Shown here: piece after piece, positions 7,275 to 15,452 of the stretch
Layout: every line of letters starts with the position of its first letter
Numbering within the stretch: the stretch's first letter is position 1
Assembly (NCBI GenBank): GCA_964649725.1
Contig: CAZYTM010000002.1
Coordinates: forward strand, 434,001 to 498,000
Direction of reading: 5' to 3'
Source of the DNA: CAZYTM01 sp964649725
Lineage (GTDB): Bacteria > Desulfobacterota > Desulfuromonadia > Geobacterales > Geobacteraceae
Length of the DNA: 64,000 bases
Notes under the pieces: generated by a model
The model's database searches: none
Told to the model about the DNA's origin: nothing
What the model saw: only the letters and a program-made list of their open reading frames with translations
Made by a program: the position numbers and the translations under genes

Positions 7275-9839
7275 TTACCAGCTCTGCCGACCATGGCAGG
7301 AGTTACTGCAGTTGCGGCTGGTGGCGTTCCAGCCGATGGTGGTAGTAAGGTTCTTCACCCCGTTGTTATGGGTCGCCGCATTAACAGTGGTGGTGCTGTA
7401 ACCGGTGCCATGACAGGTATTGCATGTGACCCTGGTGCGATGGAACGCGTGTTTCCCGGTGGCCGGCGGGATGGCATGACAGGAGCCGCAGGCCGGCGGT
7501 GGCGGTGGAGGAGTTGTCCCGGTCGGGGTGAGCGCGGTGGTAATGGCCTGGATATCCGCAGCTGTAAGGGTAGAGAGGTACCCCATACCGCCGATGTTGT
7601 TGGTGATGGCGCTCTGGGTCCTGCTATTGGTGGTGCCTATCTTTGTCGACGTTGCAAGGGGGCCGTGGCAGCCGGCACAATAGCTGGCATAGAGGGTCGG
7701 CCCGTCAGTGGCAGGTGGCGGGGTCGGTGGTGGTGGCGGAGTGACCACTGCCAGCACATCGACAATCGCCTGTTGCTGGGTGGTGCTCAGGGTGGAGAGG
7801 TATCCCATGCCGCCGACATTACCGCTGATAGCGCTCTGCAGCCGTGCCAGGGTAGTCCCCTTTTTCGTCGAACTGGCCAGGACACCATGACAGCCGGCGC
7901 AGTCAGTCGCATAGAGGGTGGCGCCGTCGGTTACCGGGGTCGGGGGGGGTGTCGGTGGTGGCGTAGTGTTGGCCGGAGCCAAGGCAGTGACGATAGATTG
8001 CAGATCAGTGGCGCTTAAGGTACTCAGATACCCCATGCCGCCGACATTGCCGCTGATAGAGCTCTGCAACCGGGCCATGGTGACCCCCTGTTTGGTGGAA
8101 CTGGCCAGCGCACCGTGGCAGCCGGCACAATTATTGGCATAGAGAGTGGCGCCATCCAGCGGGGTAGGTGTAGGCGTTGGTGTAGGTGTAGGTGTAGGTG
8201 TAGGTGTCGGTGGCGGAGTAGCAGTCGCCAGGGCGCTCACCAGTGCCTGCTGCTCAGCGCTGGTCAGGACCGACAGGTAGCCCATGCCGCCGACATTGCC
8301 GGTGATGGAGTTCTGCAACCGCACCAGGGTCATCCCCTTCTTGGTCGAATTGGCCAGGGTACCGTGACAGCCGGCACAGTAAGTGGCATATAGAGCCACA
8401 CCGTCGACGGTCGGGGTCGGTGTAGGTGTCGGCGTCGGTGTCGGGGTAGCAGTCGCCAGGGCGCTCACCAGAGCCTGCTGCTCGGCGCTGGTCAAAGCCG
8501 AAAGGTAGCCCATGCCGCCGACATTGCCGGTGATGGAGTTCTGCAACCGCACCAGGGTCATCCCCTTCTTGGTCGAATTGGCCAGGGTACCGTGACAGCC
8601 GGCACAGTAAGTGGCGTAGAGAGCCGCTCCGTCAACGGTCGGCGTCGGGGTCGGCGTCGGGGTCGGAGTGGGTGTCGGTGCTGGCGAAGCATTGCCGGCC
8701 AGTGCAGCGGTAATCGCCTGCACATCTGCAGGAGGGAGGATAGAGAGATAACCCATGCCGCCGATGTCGGCATTGATTGCGTTCTGCGTCCGGACCGAAG
8801 AGGCTCCGGCCTTGGCAGATGTCGCAAGGGGGCCGTGGCAACTGGCACAGTTGTTTGCATAAAGGGTCGCGCCGGGCGAACTACCTGCCGGGACTGTGGC
8901 TGGCGGGGTAGCCGGTACGGTGGCCTGGCTGTCAACCAGGACAGCGGCTATCGCCTGGATCTCAGCAGTAGAGAGGAGATCGAGCGACCTCATGCCGCTG
9001 GAATTGTTGTTGATACCGTTCAGTATCCTTGCGGCAGTCGCCCCCTTTTTGGTCGAAGCAGCCAGGGTGCCGTGACAGCCGGCGCAGTTGGCACTATAGA
9101 GTGCCGCCCCGTCCAGACCAGAGACGACCGGCACCTGGCTCATGGATGGCATGTTTGCCTGGTTGAAGCTGCCAGACATCATATTCTGCATCGGTGCCGT
9201 GAAGATGACTGCAGAATTCGATCTGTTGGTCATAACCACTGTACCATTGGCAAGCTCGATATTTACCGCATCGAGAAGTGCGTCGAGGCCGGTGTGGTTG
9301 GCGACAAAGACCCCGGTGATCGGGTCGGAGTTTACCCCGTAAAGCTCGAGTAGCGGCCTCATCTGGGCGCGCAGGTCTCTACTGGTCTGGGGGATATCTA
9401 CACCGATCTTCTGCATCACTGCCGGGGTCGGCGCTGCATAGAGCGTGGCAAGATCGACCCCGCCTGCCGCTGTGCTGACGATAATATTGGTGAGCGGGTT
9501 GATATTTGCCGTACTCCCCTGGTTGGCAAAAGAGTAGAGTGACTGCGCACCTGCAGCTGAACTCCACTCGACCTTCAACAGATAGGGGGGGGTCAGCCCA
9601 TCCACATTGAAACTGAATGAACCGTCACTGCTGGTCGGTGCGACCAGCTCCCTGCTCGGAGAGGATGCGTCCTTCAAACGGACCGTCCCGGCGATCGGAC
9701 TCCCTGTGGCAGCTACCCCCGCGACCGTCCTGGTATTGTCGACTATTGAGGGGCCTTGTGGAGAGCTGCTGCAGCCGGCCAGGGCAATCCCCGCGACAGC
9801 TCCGACTGCAAGACAAATGGTTTTGAATCTGTTCAGCAT
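7275..9839 (-). CDS. Multidomain c-type cytochrome lipoprotein, seven tandem heme domains
   Basis: An 854-residue secreted lipoprotein: signal peptide with lipobox LAGC (Cys23), then a small carboxypeptidase-regulatory-like beta domain (about 40-115), a linker domain, and seven cytochrome c domains each with CAGCH or CASCH and a GGMGYLS-type (in the first domain, SGMRSLD) segment whose Met is a likely axial ligand. The domains are joined by Pro-Thr repeats such as (PT)n or PPTPPP, suggesting stiff spacers. The C-terminus adds CGSCH, CNTCH and an unusual CSNSCH (C-x3-CH), giving up to ten hemes. Domains three and four are nearly identical even at DNA level. It probably carries electrons at the outer membrane or cell surface. 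A riboswitch and terminator sit in its leader. Confidence 0.9.
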   Translation of the reverse strand: MLNRFKTICLAVGAVAGIALAGCSSSPQGPSIVDNTRTVAGVAATGSPIAGTVRLKDASSPSRELVAPTSSDGSFSFNVDGLTPPYLLKVEWSSAAGAQSLYSFANQGSTANINPLTNIIVSTAAGGVDLATLYAAPTPAVMQKIGVDIPQTSRDLRAQMRPLLELYGVNSDPITGVFVANHTGLDALLDAVNIELANGTVVMTNRSNSAVIFTAPMQNMMSGSFNQANMPSMSQVPVVSGLDGAALYSANCAGCHGTLAASTKKGATAARILNGINNNSSGMRSLDLLSTAEIQAIAAVLVDSQATVPATPPATVPAGSSPGATLYANNCASCHGPLATSAKAGASSVRTQNAINADIGGMGYLSILPPADVQAITAALAGNASPAPTPTPTPTPTPTPTVDGAALYATYCAGCHGTLANSTKKGMTLVRLQNSITGNVGGMGYLSALTSAEQQALVSALATATPTPTPTPTPTPTVDGVALYATYCAGCHGTLANSTKKGMTLVRLQNSITGNVGGMGYLSVLTSAEQQALVSALATATPPPTPTPTPTPTPTPTPTPLDGATLYANNCAGCHGALASSTKQGVTMARLQSSISGNVGGMGYLSTLSATDLQSIVTALAPANTTPPPTPPPTPVTDGATLYATDCAGCHGVLASSTKKGTTLARLQSAISGNVGGMGYLSTLSTTQQQAIVDVLAVVTPPPPPTPPPATDGPTLYASYCAGCHGPLATSTKIGTTNSRTQSAITNNIGGMGYLSTLTAADIQAITTALTPTGTTPPPPPPACGSCHAIPPATGKHAFHRTRVTCNTCHGTGYSTTTVNAATHNNGVKNLTTTIGWNATSRNCSNSCHGRQSW
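8165..8211. repeat. Hexanucleotide repeat coding for a Pro-Thr linker
   Basis: Repeats of GTAGGT/GTAGGC and near variants within the cytochrome gene, encoding alternating Pro and Thr on the minus strand. Similar shorter tracts lie at 8417-8446 and 8638-8672. Copy number can change by slippage without breaking the frame. Confidence 0.75.
8217..8640. repeat. Direct repeat of a cytochrome domain
   Basis: Two copies of about 190 bases (near 8217-8412 and 8446-8640) are almost identical, with a central stretch of over 100 bases lacking visible differences. They encode cytochrome domains four and three of the lipoprotein. The low divergence points to recent duplication or gene conversion. Confidence 0.85.
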
Positions 9840-9896
9840 TTACTACTCCTTTCATAATTGCTCGACTACTGAAATGTTAATCCGGATTTTGGGCAC

Positions 9897-9941
9897 AAAA
9901 AAACCGGGGCCAAATATTGGTTAGATATTTCGGCGACCCGG
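9897..9941 (-). terminator. Riboswitch expression-platform terminator
   Basis: On the minus strand CCGGGTCGCCGAAATAT pairs with ATATTTGGCCCCGG and is followed by seven T residues. The 5' arm is also the 3' end of the riboswitch aptamer, so folding of the aptamer and of the terminator should exclude one another. That geometry predicts read-through into the cytochrome gene when ligand is bound. Confidence 0.8.
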
Positions 9942-10004
9942 CTGTCTCGATGAGACCCTGTAGGCTTTCCGTCCCATCCTTGCGAATGGTTTAGTAGTAT
10001 CGTT
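9928..10004 (-). promoter_or_regulatory. GEMM-I cyclic-dinucleotide riboswitch
   Basis: On the minus strand the leader reads AAACCATTCGCAAGGATGGG then ACGGAAAGCC, followed by a second stem CAGGGTCTC-ATC-GAGAC-AGCCGGG and GTCGCC. This matches the GEMM-I core: hairpin P2 closed by a GCAA tetraloop, the GGGACGCAAAGCC joining strand (one base changed), and hairpin P3 with the AGCCGGGT-GCC 3' end. GEMM-I RNAs bind c-di-GMP; a Geobacter-enriched variant binds 3',3'-cGAMP. The base aligned by hand with G20 of the Vc2 aptamer is not G here and P1 is weak, so the ligand is open. Confidence 0.85.
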
Positions 10005-10035
10005 TATCTGACCTGCTATGTCTCTTTACAGATCG

Positions 10036-10065
10036 ATAATATCGAAAACGGTATATCTACGTCAA
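10036..10065 (-). promoter_or_regulatory. Promoter of the riboswitch-cytochrome transcript
   Basis: Minus strand TTGACG (10065-10060), 18-base spacer, TATTAT (10041-10036). It would start transcription about 25 bases ahead of the riboswitch. Confidence 0.65.
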
Positions 10066-10106
10066 GCATTTTTTGTAATTATTTTGTTACCATTCAGATT
10101 CCACCA

Positions 10107-10134
10107 CTGACACATCACCACTATCTGTTATAAT
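10107..10134 (+). promoter_or_regulatory. Promoter of the dioxygenase gene
   Basis: CTGACA, 16-base spacer, then a perfect TATAAT, ending 21 bases before the start codon at 10156. It lies back to back with the cytochrome promoter. Confidence 0.6.
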
Positions 10135-10155
10135 GGAATAGCAAAGGAGAGAGAT

Positions 10156-10950
10156 ATGGAAAAGCAACCGGTTCTCTTCATCGGCCACGGTTCACCCATG
10201 AACTGCATCCTGGTAAATGACTTTACCCGCGCCCTTGTCAACTGGGGGGAGCGGTTGTCGCGACCTGAGGCTATTCTGGTCATATCCGCCCACTGGCTGA
10301 CCAACGGCACCTTTGTCACGGCCATGGACAAGCCACGCACCATCCACGATTTCTACGGCTTCCCCAGGGAGTTATATACCCTGCAATACCCTGCTCCCGG
10401 CTCCGCACAGCTGGCCAGGACCCTTGCCGGGTCGATCACCGCCACCAAGGTAGGCAGCGACCACGACTGGGGACTTGATCATGGCGCCTGGGCAGTTCTT
10501 CGTCAGCTCTTTCCGGCTGCCGACATCCCGGTCTGCCAGTTAAGCCTTGACTACTCATTCAACGACTGGCACCCCAAACCGCTCCGCTATCATTACGACC
10601 TGGCCCGGGAACTCGCCCCGCTGCGCCGGCAGGGGGTACTCATAATCGGCAGTGGCAACATCGTCCATAACCTGGCCAAAATCGACTTTTCCGACATCGT
10701 TGCACCGGTCTACCCCTGGGCAGAAGAGTTCGACGCCCTGCTGGCCGGCATCTTGACAAGCGGCAATCACCACGACTTACTGCATCTGGCCAAGCTGGGA
10801 GAGAATGCCAGCCTGGCCGTTCCGACCCTCGACCACTATCTCCCGCTCATCTATACCATCGCCCTGCAGGAAGAGGGGGAACCGCTCAACTTCATCCATA
10901 CCGGCTTCCAGCATGGTTCCATCTCCATGCGCTCCCTGCAGATAGGTTGA
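10156..10950 (+). CDS. ygiD: 4,5-DOPA dioxygenase extradiol-like protein (YgiD family)
   Basis: A 264-residue class III extradiol ring-cleavage family protein. It opens with FIGHGSPMN, and has the VISAHW strand, the SDHDWGLDHGAW segment and a late GSGNIVHN motif; the histidines of these motifs form the metal site in the family. E. coli YgiD cleaves 3,4-dihydroxyphenylalanine in vitro, but the physiological substrate in this group is generally unclear. The start follows AAAGGAGAGAG. It stands alone, divergent from the cytochrome. It is distinct from the MEMO branch of the superfamily, which lacks the ISAHW pattern. Confidence 0.85.
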   Translation: MEKQPVLFIGHGSPMNCILVNDFTRALVNWGERLSRPEAILVISAHWLTNGTFVTAMDKPRTIHDFYGFPRELYTLQYPAPGSAQLARTLAGSITATKVGSDHDWGLDHGAWAVLRQLFPAADIPVCQLSLDYSFNDWHPKPLRYHYDLARELAPLRRQGVLIIGSGNIVHNLAKIDFSDIVAPVYPWAEEFDALLAGILTSGNHHDLLHLAKLGENASLAVPTLDHYLPLIYTIALQEEGEPLNFIHTGFQHGSISMRSLQIG

Positions 10951-11012
10951 GCTGCACCACCTTTGCACCATGAAGATGCCTGCAAATTTCATCATCCTCC
11001 CAGCAACCGGGA

Positions 11013-11180
11013 CTATTCACCGACCATCCCGACTGTAGGCAATGACAGCGGATCACAGAGATTGCTCGGTTCTCTCGCCTTGGCACCACAGATACCGCAG
11101 GCAGCAGTTGGTTTGTCCGCATAGGTATGAACAATCTCTTCGTCAAAAATTTCGCATATCTTGATTGTATCGCTGCGCAT
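11013..11180 (-). CDS. Small cysteine-containing protein
   Basis: A 55-residue protein with one cysteine near the N-terminus and a CGICGAKAREPSNLC cluster in the middle, suggestive of a small metal-binding knuckle. I chose the ATG at 11180 because AAAGGGGGTG lies just upstream; a start at 11201 would place that site inside the gene. No family is recognised and no signal peptide is seen. It is a single-gene unit between the dioxygenase and the PilZ gene. Confidence 0.5.
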   Translation of the reverse strand: MRSDTIKICEIFDEEIVHTYADKPTAACGICGAKAREPSNLCDPLSLPTVGMVGE

Positions 11181-11347
11181 TTCAACACCCCCTTTACTCA
11201 TGTCACCCCTATATTAATGATATCTACTTTCATTTTTATTTCAACAACAATCATCAACCCTTTGATTATGCGTGTATAAATGCAAAGCTAAAGTAATTTA
11301 CATGAATGACGATAGATAATGATGAGGCATTACTACAGGGGGCAAAA

Positions 11348-11719
11348 ATGATCGTGGAAAAGAGACGATTCAGGCGGGTCAGGTTCATGGCGCGATGTCA
11401 GTTGCGACACAAACAGCAGACCTTTGCTGGCCAGCTGGAAAATATCTCCAGTTCAGGAGTTCTGGTCAGCCTGCAGGGGAGCAGCCAGGCAGCCATCAGG
11501 CCGGGTGAGAAATGTTCCCTCGCCATAACCGCCACCGAGGGGGAACTGCCACTCCAGTTCATTGCCGAAGTGATCCACGCCAGCTTCTCGCTGGTGGGGA
11601 TGAAATTCATCGCCATGGATGCCGTCGGCAGAGAATCGCTCCAGACCCTGCTGCGCAAGGCCTCTGCAGAGCCGGTTATGCTGCCGGCTCAGTTGAGGCG
11701 CCAGGGGAACGAGGGGTGA
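11348..11719 (+). CDS. PilZ domain protein
   Basis: A 123-residue stand-alone PilZ domain. Both c-di-GMP contact motifs are present: an arginine motif KRRFRRVRF near residues 5-13, and N32-I-S-S-S-G37 for the D/N-x-S-x-x-G motif. It should therefore bind c-di-GMP and act as a cytoplasmic effector, possibly on motility, pili or matrix. The start at 11348 has CAGGGGG five bases upstream; an upstream in-frame ATG at 11306 would put that site inside the gene. It lies 1.5 kb from the riboswitch-controlled cytochrome. Confidence 0.85.
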   Translation: MIVEKRRFRRVRFMARCQLRHKQQTFAGQLENISSSGVLVSLQGSSQAAIRPGEKCSLAITATEGELPLQFIAEVIHASFSLVGMKFIAMDAVGRESLQTLLRKASAEPVMLPAQLRRQGNEG

Positions 11720-11728
11720 GCAGAGAGC

Positions 11729-12895
11729 TCAATCTTCGGCCAGCCAGGTAGTGATACGCTCCAGTTCATCCCCCCAGCCGGCGCCGAGACGGATCGCGAG
11801 AAAAGCCGCAAAGAGGCTGTCGAATAGCTGTAGCCCGGTTTCCAGCACGTAGAGCCGCTCGAAGAAGAGCGCTTCCAGTTCGCTCTCCCGGTCCACTGTA
11901 TTGTCCCGCTCCTCAGTGACCTGCGGCCCCTTGCAGGAGGCGAAGCTGAACAGCTCACCTTTGAGGGTGAGCCGCCAGCGATGCTCCCCCTGCTCCAGGT
12001 AGATGGTCGCCTCGGTGAGCTGCTTGCCATTCTGCAGCGCTGCCCTCACTTCGCCGAACTCCCCCTGCGGACCGGAGGCGGTGATCTTCTGTACCCCGTA
12101 ATCACCCGACACACTCAGCACCATACGATCGTTTAAGAAGGCGACGAACTGCTCTCCGATCTGCAGCGGGCCGGGCTGGTTGACCCGGTAGGCAGAGGAT
12201 TCGTTCATGGTCCGGTAGCATGCCCAGAGCAGAAAGTCGATACCGAGCCACTGGTTGCTCTTGATCAGGTCGAGTACAGCATCGCTGGTGGCCCGGTTGG
12301 CCTGCTCCAGGGCCGGCCGGAGCGCCTCTCCACCGACCTGCAAAGCCCGGTCATAAGGGTGGAGCGCCACCAGCCGGAGTCCGTCGAAACTCTTCTTGAA
12401 CTGCGTCTCGAACAGCTCGACCGTCTTGCTCCCGAGCGCTGCCAGGGTGAGGATGTTGCTCCTGGTATCCCAGACCGCGTCAATAGTGGTAGGGATAGGC
12501 AGGGTCCTGGCCAGCAGTCTGGTCCGCACTGTCTCACGCAGCTCTTCCCGCTTCTGCTTCGGTACCTTGACATAGTTGCGGTTGGCTGCCAGAAATTCCT
12601 CTTCGGCGATGCGCAGATGCGCGCGCAGCAGCGCCCCGGGGATGACCCGCTTGTCCTGGCGGAGCGTCAGTGCCAGGTAGTGATCACGCCAGAACGAGCG
12701 GGGCGAGTTGAAATCGCTGGCCCGGGGGTCGTCCAGATGGACCCAGCCGACCGACAGCTCGGCGATCCCCTCGTCGATCGGGGTGAAACCGAAGCGGGCC
12801 AGCCGCTCGGCACCCCATTGATAGAGATCAGTAGTCGGCAGGTCGCCGACCACACGGAATTGACAGATGCTGACCGTATTTGCAAGAATACCCAT
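11729..12895 (-). CDS. rdgC: RdgC-like recombination-associated protein
   Basis: A 388-residue protein that resembles the RdgC family (PF04381) over its whole length, beginning MGILANTVSICQFRVVGD and containing the early FTPIDEG stretch. RdgC in E. coli is a ring-shaped DNA-binding protein that limits RecA access. The start at 12895 follows AGAGGAGG by about eight bases; the longer frame to 13045 has a non-family extension. It is convergent with the PilZ gene, the two stops being ten bases apart. Gene symbol is by family resemblance. Confidence 0.75.
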   Translation of the reverse strand: MGILANTVSICQFRVVGDLPTTDLYQWGAERLARFGFTPIDEGIAELSVGWVHLDDPRASDFNSPRSFWRDHYLALTLRQDKRVIPGALLRAHLRIAEEEFLAANRNYVKVPKQKREELRETVRTRLLARTLPIPTTIDAVWDTRSNILTLAALGSKTVELFETQFKKSFDGLRLVALHPYDRALQVGGEALRPALEQANRATSDAVLDLIKSNQWLGIDFLLWACYRTMNESSAYRVNQPGPLQIGEQFVAFLNDRMVLSVSGDYGVQKITASGPQGEFGEVRAALQNGKQLTEATIYLEQGEHRWRLTLKGELFSFASCKGPQVTEERDNTVDRESELEALFFERLYVLETGLQLFDSLFAAFLAIRLGAGWGDELERITTWLAED

Positions 12896-13145
12896 GCTGG
12901 TTGCCTCCTCTGGTGATGAAGGGGTTATGGATACACCTTTTTTATTCCCAGGGCAAGGATATTTTGACTGCAGCGCGACCTCTGCCAATGTCGCGGCCTT
13001 TCCATTGACAACAGTCGGAGAGGCTCTTGAAATCTGGACATTCACCTGCCTATCCCTTTTGGCTGCAGATTAGTGGCATTGACAGGCAGAGGGCAATGCG
13101 ATACAAATGAAGACGACTGACGACAATCTCGATGGAGGCGGTAAA

Positions 13146-13466
13146 ATGTCCCTGAAAAAAATTTTCATCCTTGCCCTGCTGATAGCACCGTTAGTCTACG
13201 CCTACCAGAAAAAGCCGCTCATCGACGCGCACAAGGCGAAGATCTACCAGGTCGCCACCAAGACAGAAGAGCCCCCCAAGGATGATGTCATGACACAAAC
13301 TGAATGGGATGAGCTGGAATTCGTCGACTGGGTATTCCTTACCGCCACCAAGGACAAGCTAAAACAGTCTCTCGTCTCATACGGCATAGTCAACTACATA
13401 AAGGTATTAGATGGCGAATGGGCACCCAGGGTGTTCGGACTGGTTAAAGATGAGAAGAAGGAGTGA
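13146..13466 (+). CDS. Small membrane-anchored or secreted protein
   Basis: A 106-residue protein with a hydrophobic N-terminal segment (about residues 4-19, IFILALLIAPLVYA) that acts as signal peptide or anchor, followed by a charged soluble part. The start at 13146 follows GGAGG. The soluble part (ELEFVDWVFLTATKDK) is suggestive of a small conserved Geobacter protein, but no family is recognised. Ends ahead of a strong bidirectional terminator. Confidence 0.6.
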   Translation: MSLKKIFILALLIAPLVYAYQKKPLIDAHKAKIYQVATKTEEPPKDDVMTQTEWDELEFVDWVFLTATKDKLKQSLVSYGIVNYIKVLDGEWAPRVFGLVKDEKKE

Positions 13467-13489
13467 CCTCCCCCCATTGATAGTCAAAA

Positions 13490-13526
13490 AACAGTAAAGC
13501 CCGCAGTTGCGGGCTTTACTGTTTTG
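13490..13526 (+). terminator. Bidirectional terminator
   Basis: Near-perfect stem ACAGTAAAGCCCGC / GCGGGCTTTACTGT with an AGTT loop, flanked by A and T runs. The minus-strand gene ends inside it, so it serves both convergent genes. Confidence 0.9.
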
Positions 13527-13860
13527 CATCAAAACTGCTGCCGCAGAATGGACAGAACCGGTATTCAGCCGGAATATCCAGCCGCCACCAGCTCCCCCCC
13601 GGAGTCATCTGCAGAAACCAGAGCTTCCCCCCGCAGAGAGGGCACTTCACCTTGTACCATAAGCTCACCATACCGGTCGCCATCGTCACCCAGCCGGCAA
13701 GAGCAGCGAGGATCAGGATGGGGGTGACAGCCACTTTCGGTCCAAGCAGCTGCTCCAGCAGGATAGCGGCGACGACCCCGCCAAAGAATAGCAGAAAACC
13801 TGTCAGGACAAGTCTCTTGGCGCTGCGGAACTCTCTGTTCAATATTTCGCGGATGGTCAT
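13516..13860 (-). CDS. Membrane protein with C-terminal zinc ribbon
   Basis: A 114-residue protein with two hydrophobic helices (about residues 17-37 and 45-67) and a C-terminal zinc ribbon: CPLCGGK and CPFCGSS pairs about 30 residues apart, both on the same side of the membrane. Function unknown. Its ribosome site is weak. The stop codon falls in the shared terminator. The next gene upstream on the same strand starts 30 bases away, so they may form a pair. Confidence 0.65.
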   Translation of the reverse strand: MTIREILNREFRSAKRLVLTGFLLFFGGVVAAILLEQLLGPKVAVTPILILAALAGWVTMATGMVSLWYKVKCPLCGGKLWFLQMTPGGSWWRLDIPAEYRFCPFCGSSFDAKQ

Positions 13861-13890
13861 TTAGTTATCGATACTTATGGATTGTCAGAG

Positions 13891-14517
13891 TCAGGGGGTA
13901 AGCGGGTACTGGTCGTTTCGACTCTCCCTCCCCAGCCCCTTATCTGCTGCCACTCTTCTCAACAGATAAAATATACTGAATATTATTACCAGAGGCAAGC
14001 TGTACTTGAAGATAACCAGCAGATATTCCAGGTCCTGCCTCCGTATGGCGAGTTGAACTGTCGGCGAGAACCTGTTCCACTCCGGCAACGACCCCGGAAA
14101 AGTGAGTGCCAGTATATACTTCCCTTTATTGAGGTGCGTTGTACCGAGCGACAGGCCGCGATAATCATCGCTGTTACACTTGAATCCGCCACTGCGGTTT
14201 GACCCCCTACCTACGACCTGGCCATCCGCAGCCAGGATCTCCCAATTTGCTGCCAGAAGCCCTGTCAGACTGTTATTGATGTAGAGGCCGGTGATCACAT
14301 CGATATCCCGGTCAGAGACCAGATTTGTCAACTTGAGTTCGACGTTATAGTCATCTTCATGTGTCACATAGAAGGGGAAGAGTTGCGCTTCCTGGCTGGC
14401 AAAGGTCACCGGCATGATGAACGGGCCGATGCAGTACCTCGACCCAATAGTGCCATAGACGAGAATGAAGAGCAGAAGGGAGCTGCCAAGCAGAATAATC
14501 GACCGAATCGGTTTCAT
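13891..14517 (-). CDS. Membrane protein of unknown function with large exported domain
   Basis: A 208-residue protein with an N-terminal hydrophobic segment (about residues 5-22) and a second one near 165-185 (LLVIFKYSLPLVIIFSIFYL). The 140 residues between them look like a beta-rich domain outside the cytoplasm, with TGLYINNSLTGLL and LALTFPGSLPEW strands. The C-terminus is short and basic. I do not recognise a family. No good ribosome site is visible. Confidence 0.6.
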   Translation of the reverse strand: MKPIRSIILLGSSLLLFILVYGTIGSRYCIGPFIMPVTFASQEAQLFPFYVTHEDDYNVELKLTNLVSDRDIDVITGLYINNSLTGLLAANWEILAADGQVVGRGSNRSGGFKCNSDDYRGLSLGTTHLNKGKYILALTFPGSLPEWNRFSPTVQLAIRRQDLEYLLVIFKYSLPLVIIFSIFYLLRRVAADKGLGRESRNDQYPLTP

Positions 14518-14784
14518 ATTTTCTATTGCTGTAACCGGGGGTTGTAGTGTTGCTCCGTCAACCTGAAGTGCCGACCTTAGCGCTTGAACTACCGAATAAC
14601 CATCCCCACCCCGCAGAACGCAACAGGCCGCCCGACGGTCAAACCCGTCAAAGGCGGCTTAGATATGCTCCATGATATCCATGCTCTACATCCTTCTTAA
14701 AATATTTTAATCATTATAATCCTCTTATTTTCCTAGTCAAGGGGAAATATCCAGGGGAGTTCTGTTGAGGCCCCGCAAAGAGAT

Positions 14785-15231
14785 TCATTCCCCTGGTGGC
14801 GCCACCCTGGTGACATTGGCCCGCCCCTCTTCGCCGGTGTAGAAGACCGCCAGGCTGACCGTCTCGCCCCCTCTGTTGCTGCCATTGTGCGCCAGGTTCT
14901 GTACCTCGACGATGGCATCACCCTGCTTGAAATTCAGACTCTTGCCGTCGGCCAGCTCCACCACCAGCCTCCCCGACAGGACAAAGGCATAGACCGGGAC
15001 TGTATGCAGATGCCAGCCGGTCTCGGCGCCGGGAGGGATCGTCACGGTCATGGCGGTCACCTCTGGGTGTCTGGTCTGCAGGTAGAGATGCGGCTGGCCG
15101 TTACCGGCAGTACTGGTGACGAGGATCTTCTCCGCCTTGACCTGGCCGACATAGTCACCGGCCTGTAGTGCCGGTACAATGGCTAGTTGGAGGGAGATGA
15201 AGATGGCGAGCTTCAGCATATGGAGATTCAT
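14785..15231 (-). CDS. Secreted cupin-domain protein
   Basis: A 148-residue protein with a signal peptide (cleavage near ALQA-GD, residue 25) and one cupin domain. The first cupin motif is present as GWHLHTVPVYAFVLSGRL, with two histidines, and the second as the shorter LAHNGSNRGGE. It may bind a metal in the periplasm; many such proteins bind small ligands without a known enzyme activity. The start follows AAGGAG. It stands alone downstream of pyc on the same strand, separated by the pyc terminator. Confidence 0.75.
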   Translation of the reverse strand: MNLHMLKLAIFISLQLAIVPALQAGDYVGQVKAEKILVTSTAGNGQPHLYLQTRHPEVTAMTVTIPPGAETGWHLHTVPVYAFVLSGRLVVELADGKSLNFKQGDAIVEVQNLAHNGSNRGGETVSLAVFYTGEEGRANVTRVAPPGE

Positions 15232-15380
15232 GGGTGCTCCTTAATACCTTGAATGGGCAAAACAACAGCTGATTGATGCAACTTCGGACAACCGGCAACG
15301 ATTGAAGAGAAACCGTTATGCTCTTCCCGACCTCCGGATTACATACTGCGCCACCCCGGAAGAGTCAAGGGGAAATTGGG

Positions 15381-15421
15381 CAAAAGAGAAAACGGGCACC
15401 CCATGCAGAGTGCCCGTTGTT
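15381..15421 (-). terminator. Terminator of pyruvate carboxylase
   Basis: Minus strand stem AACGGGCACTC / GGGTGCCCGTT with a short loop, followed by a T-rich tract, 32 bases past the pyc stop. Confidence 0.8.
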
Positions 15422-15452
15422 GTCGACCAATTAAAAAAGTGACGAAGCGCAG

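Noticed and set aside
7170..8018. Plus-strand frame of 282 codons across the cytochrome gene
   Set aside because: Composed of Gly/Arg/Trp-rich repeats that mirror the Pro-Thr and heme motifs on the other strand. No ribosome site.
8592..9353. Plus-strand frame of 253 codons in the cytochrome gene
   Set aside because: Antisense of the lipoprotein's cytochrome domains; low-complexity reverse translation.
12896..13045. 50-codon extension of rdgC
   Set aside because: Strong AGGAGG directly before the internal ATG at 12895 and family-standard N-terminus.
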